Assembly (NCBI GenBank): GCA_030374765.1
Contig: JARGXX010000115.1
Location: 1,403,501 to 1,467,500, forward strand
From: Agarophyton chilense
Lineage: Eukaryota; Rhodophyta; Florideophyceae; Gracilariales; Gracilariaceae
DNA: 64,000 nt
Direction of reading: 5' to 3'
Part shown: piece after piece, positions 62,760 to 64,000 of the stretch
Layout of the letters: every line of letters begins with the position of its first letter
Numbering within the stretch: position 1 is the stretch's first letter
The notes under the pieces: generated by a model
Told to the model about the DNA's origin: nothing
The model's database searches: none
What the model saw: only the letters and a program-made list of their open reading frames with translations
Made by a program: the position numbers and the translations under genes

Positions 62760-63839
62760 TCATAGGTTCTGCGCCATTAGTGGCCGGTAGAAGAACTTCC
62801 TTAGGATCTGGTACATTCCTCGCCCTCCAGGATGGCCAGCCAAGCGGGGGAAATGGGCGAAGTAGAGGAATCGAGCCCTTAGCGAAGTTGGTATGACCCG
62901 TTGGAGTGCGCCATCCAGCGATAAGCGGCGACATAGTAGTCCAAATCGGTCATAGTCGAACACGTATCCAGGGGTTCCTACCAATAGGGCTGTTTCCTTG
63001 CAGTATTCGTCTTCGACCTGCGCCTGTAGAAGTTCTTCAATAATTATAGGGAGGAGTTCTTTTTCCTCCGGGGCTATCGCATTAAAATGAGGTGGTGCCG
63101 AATTGGGCGGTACTGTTTCCCAGTCCAATAGATACACTTCGTTCTCCTTTACCTCAGGATCCTCCAGGTACACCTTACCCATAAAGTCATCTGTCTCCGT
63201 GTAGTTTTGAGGTCCATCATCTGTGAAGAGGGTGGGAATCAGGTCGTCCAAAGGGGTGTCATCAGTTCCGTCGGTTATGATTCGCAAGAGGGCATCTGCT
63301 GCCTGGTGCTTGATGCCTGGTCTATAGGTTATCTCGCAGTCATATTCAGGGAGCCTGAGGCGCCACCAAGCGAGGCGACTGGATGCATCGGTCATATTGA
63401 GTATCCAGCGGAGTGAATCATGGTCTGTCCCACTGGTAAAGCTGGTTCCCTCGAGGTACGGACGAAGTGTCAATATAGACCATACGATGGGTAGACATTC
63501 CTTTTCGGTCGTACTGTAGTTTCGCTCCGCGCTGGTGAGCGTCCTCCTCCAGTAGCCAATAGGTCGATAGTCCTTCGGTGATTTCTGTTCCTGTAGCAGT
63601 GCACAACCCACTTGTACATCAGAGGCATCTGTGTACAGAACGAAAGGACTATTGGGCGTTGGTAAAGCCAATATGGGTGTGCTCAGCAATTTGTCCTTTA
63701 GTGTCTGAAATGCCTCGTACTGGTCGTCGGTAAGGGCCTCGAACTCCGAAGGTGTTCCCTTCTTCAGCATCGCGTTGAGAGGGGCCGAGATCTTGGCAGA
63801 ACCTTGGACGAACCGTCGATAAACGTTGCACAAGCCCAC
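62760..63839 (-). CDS. Element F pol: RT end, RNase H and integrase finger region
   Basis: An open minus frame of 359 codons: GLCNVYRRFVQGSAKISAPL (RT thumb/connection), FVLYTDASDVQVGCALLQ (RNase H), YRPIGYWRRTLTSAERNYST, ITYRPGIKHQAADALLRI, then FAHFPRLAGHPGGRGMYQIL (integrase N-terminal finger). Fossil. Confidence 0.82.
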   Translation of the reverse strand: MGLCNVYRRFVQGSAKISAPLNAMLKKGTPSEFEALTDDQYEAFQTLKDKLLSTPILALPTPNSPFVLYTDASDVQVGCALLQEQKSPKDYRPIGYWRRTLTSAERNYSTTEKECLPIVWSILTLRPYLEGTSFTSGTDHDSLRWILNMTDASSRLAWWRLRLPEYDCEITYRPGIKHQAADALLRIITDGTDDTPLDDLIPTLFTDDGPQNYTETDDFMGKVYLEDPEVKENEVYLLDWETVPPNSAPPHFNAIAPEEKELLPIIIEELLQAQVEDEYCKETALLVGTPGYVFDYDRFGLLCRRLSLDGALQRVIPTSLRARFLYFAHFPRLAGHPGGRGMYQILRKFFYRPLMAQNL

Positions 63840-64000
63840 GAAGGATCGTAATTCAGTGTGGGTCCTAGGAGGCTTAGCCTGCCGAATCGCATTTTGTGGT
63901 CCGTGTGGCCACCTTTAGCTTTCCTGGGAGGACGATGTGACCGAGATAGCCCACCAAAGCCTAGAAGAAGGCGCATTTTCGGAGTTCAAGTGTTACTCCA

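Larger units (their letters stand above)
61440..63976 (-). mobile_element. Ty3/gypsy element F, internal part cut by window edge
   Basis: Minus-strand order from the right: end of RT (SFVGLCNVYRRFV-type), RNase H, integrase finger, integrase core, GPY/F module, tail, chromodomain. Distinct from families 1 and 2 in sequence. The start and 5' LTR lie beyond 63,976; the 3' LTR is not resolved. Older than A-D judging by its numerous breaks. Confidence 0.78.

Overview
The window is nuclear DNA from a eukaryote with compact, intron-poor genes set among large LTR retrotransposons. A red alga (a florideophyte such as Chondrus crispus) fits best. This is inference from three things: a plastid-type, Phe-bearing leader on a glutathione peroxidase-like protein; a plant/algal plastid M41-like membrane protease (VIR3 type); and tiny introns (95-99 nt) in genes whose stop codons lie only 11 bp apart. 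Nothing bacterial was seen (no operons, CRISPR array or rRNA).

Layout. 1-3.5 kb: right-hand part of a Ty3/gypsy element (E). 4.2-19.6 kb: a Ty1/copia pol remnant split by two family-1 Ty3/gypsy copies facing each other tail to tail (C on +, D on -), which form a ~14 kb imperfect palindrome. 19.6-22.4 kb: non-coding, with a 42-bp minisatellite. 22.4-31.5 kb: host gene island with an ER Hsp110/GRP170 chaperone, an atypical glutathione peroxidase-like protein, a VIR3-like plastid protease, a MYB protein, a cytochrome b5-domain protein and a multi-pass membrane protein of unknown function. 31.5-35.4 kb: AT-rich and without recognised genes. 35,401-57,313: a family-2 Ty3/gypsy element (B), flanked by TATAA target duplications, whose left LTR is split by a family-1 element (A, 36,220-46,334). 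57.3-61.4 kb: unresolved sequence with a PIF/Harbinger-like transposase fragment. 61.4-64.0 kb: part of another gypsy element (F).

Main observation. Four of the Ty3/gypsy copies (E, C, A, B), from three divergent lineages, carry an extra ~550-600 aa ORF on the strand opposite to gag-pol, between the chromodomain end of pol and the 3' LTR, starting 45-85 bp inside the LTR where that edge is resolved. Its protein is clearly conserved between lineages, has no family I recognise and has no membrane segment. Families 1 and 2 also share a primer-binding site and a -1 frameshift signal (slippery heptamer plus hairpin) at the gag/pol junction. The chromodomain, convergent antisense ORF, purine-rich spacer and G-box-rich LTRs look like one recurring element architecture.

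Host genes are arranged head-to-head (GPX/VIR3-like, MYB/cytochrome b5) and tail-to-tail (VIR3-like/MYB, cytochrome b5/membrane protein), so neighbours share short promoters and terminators.
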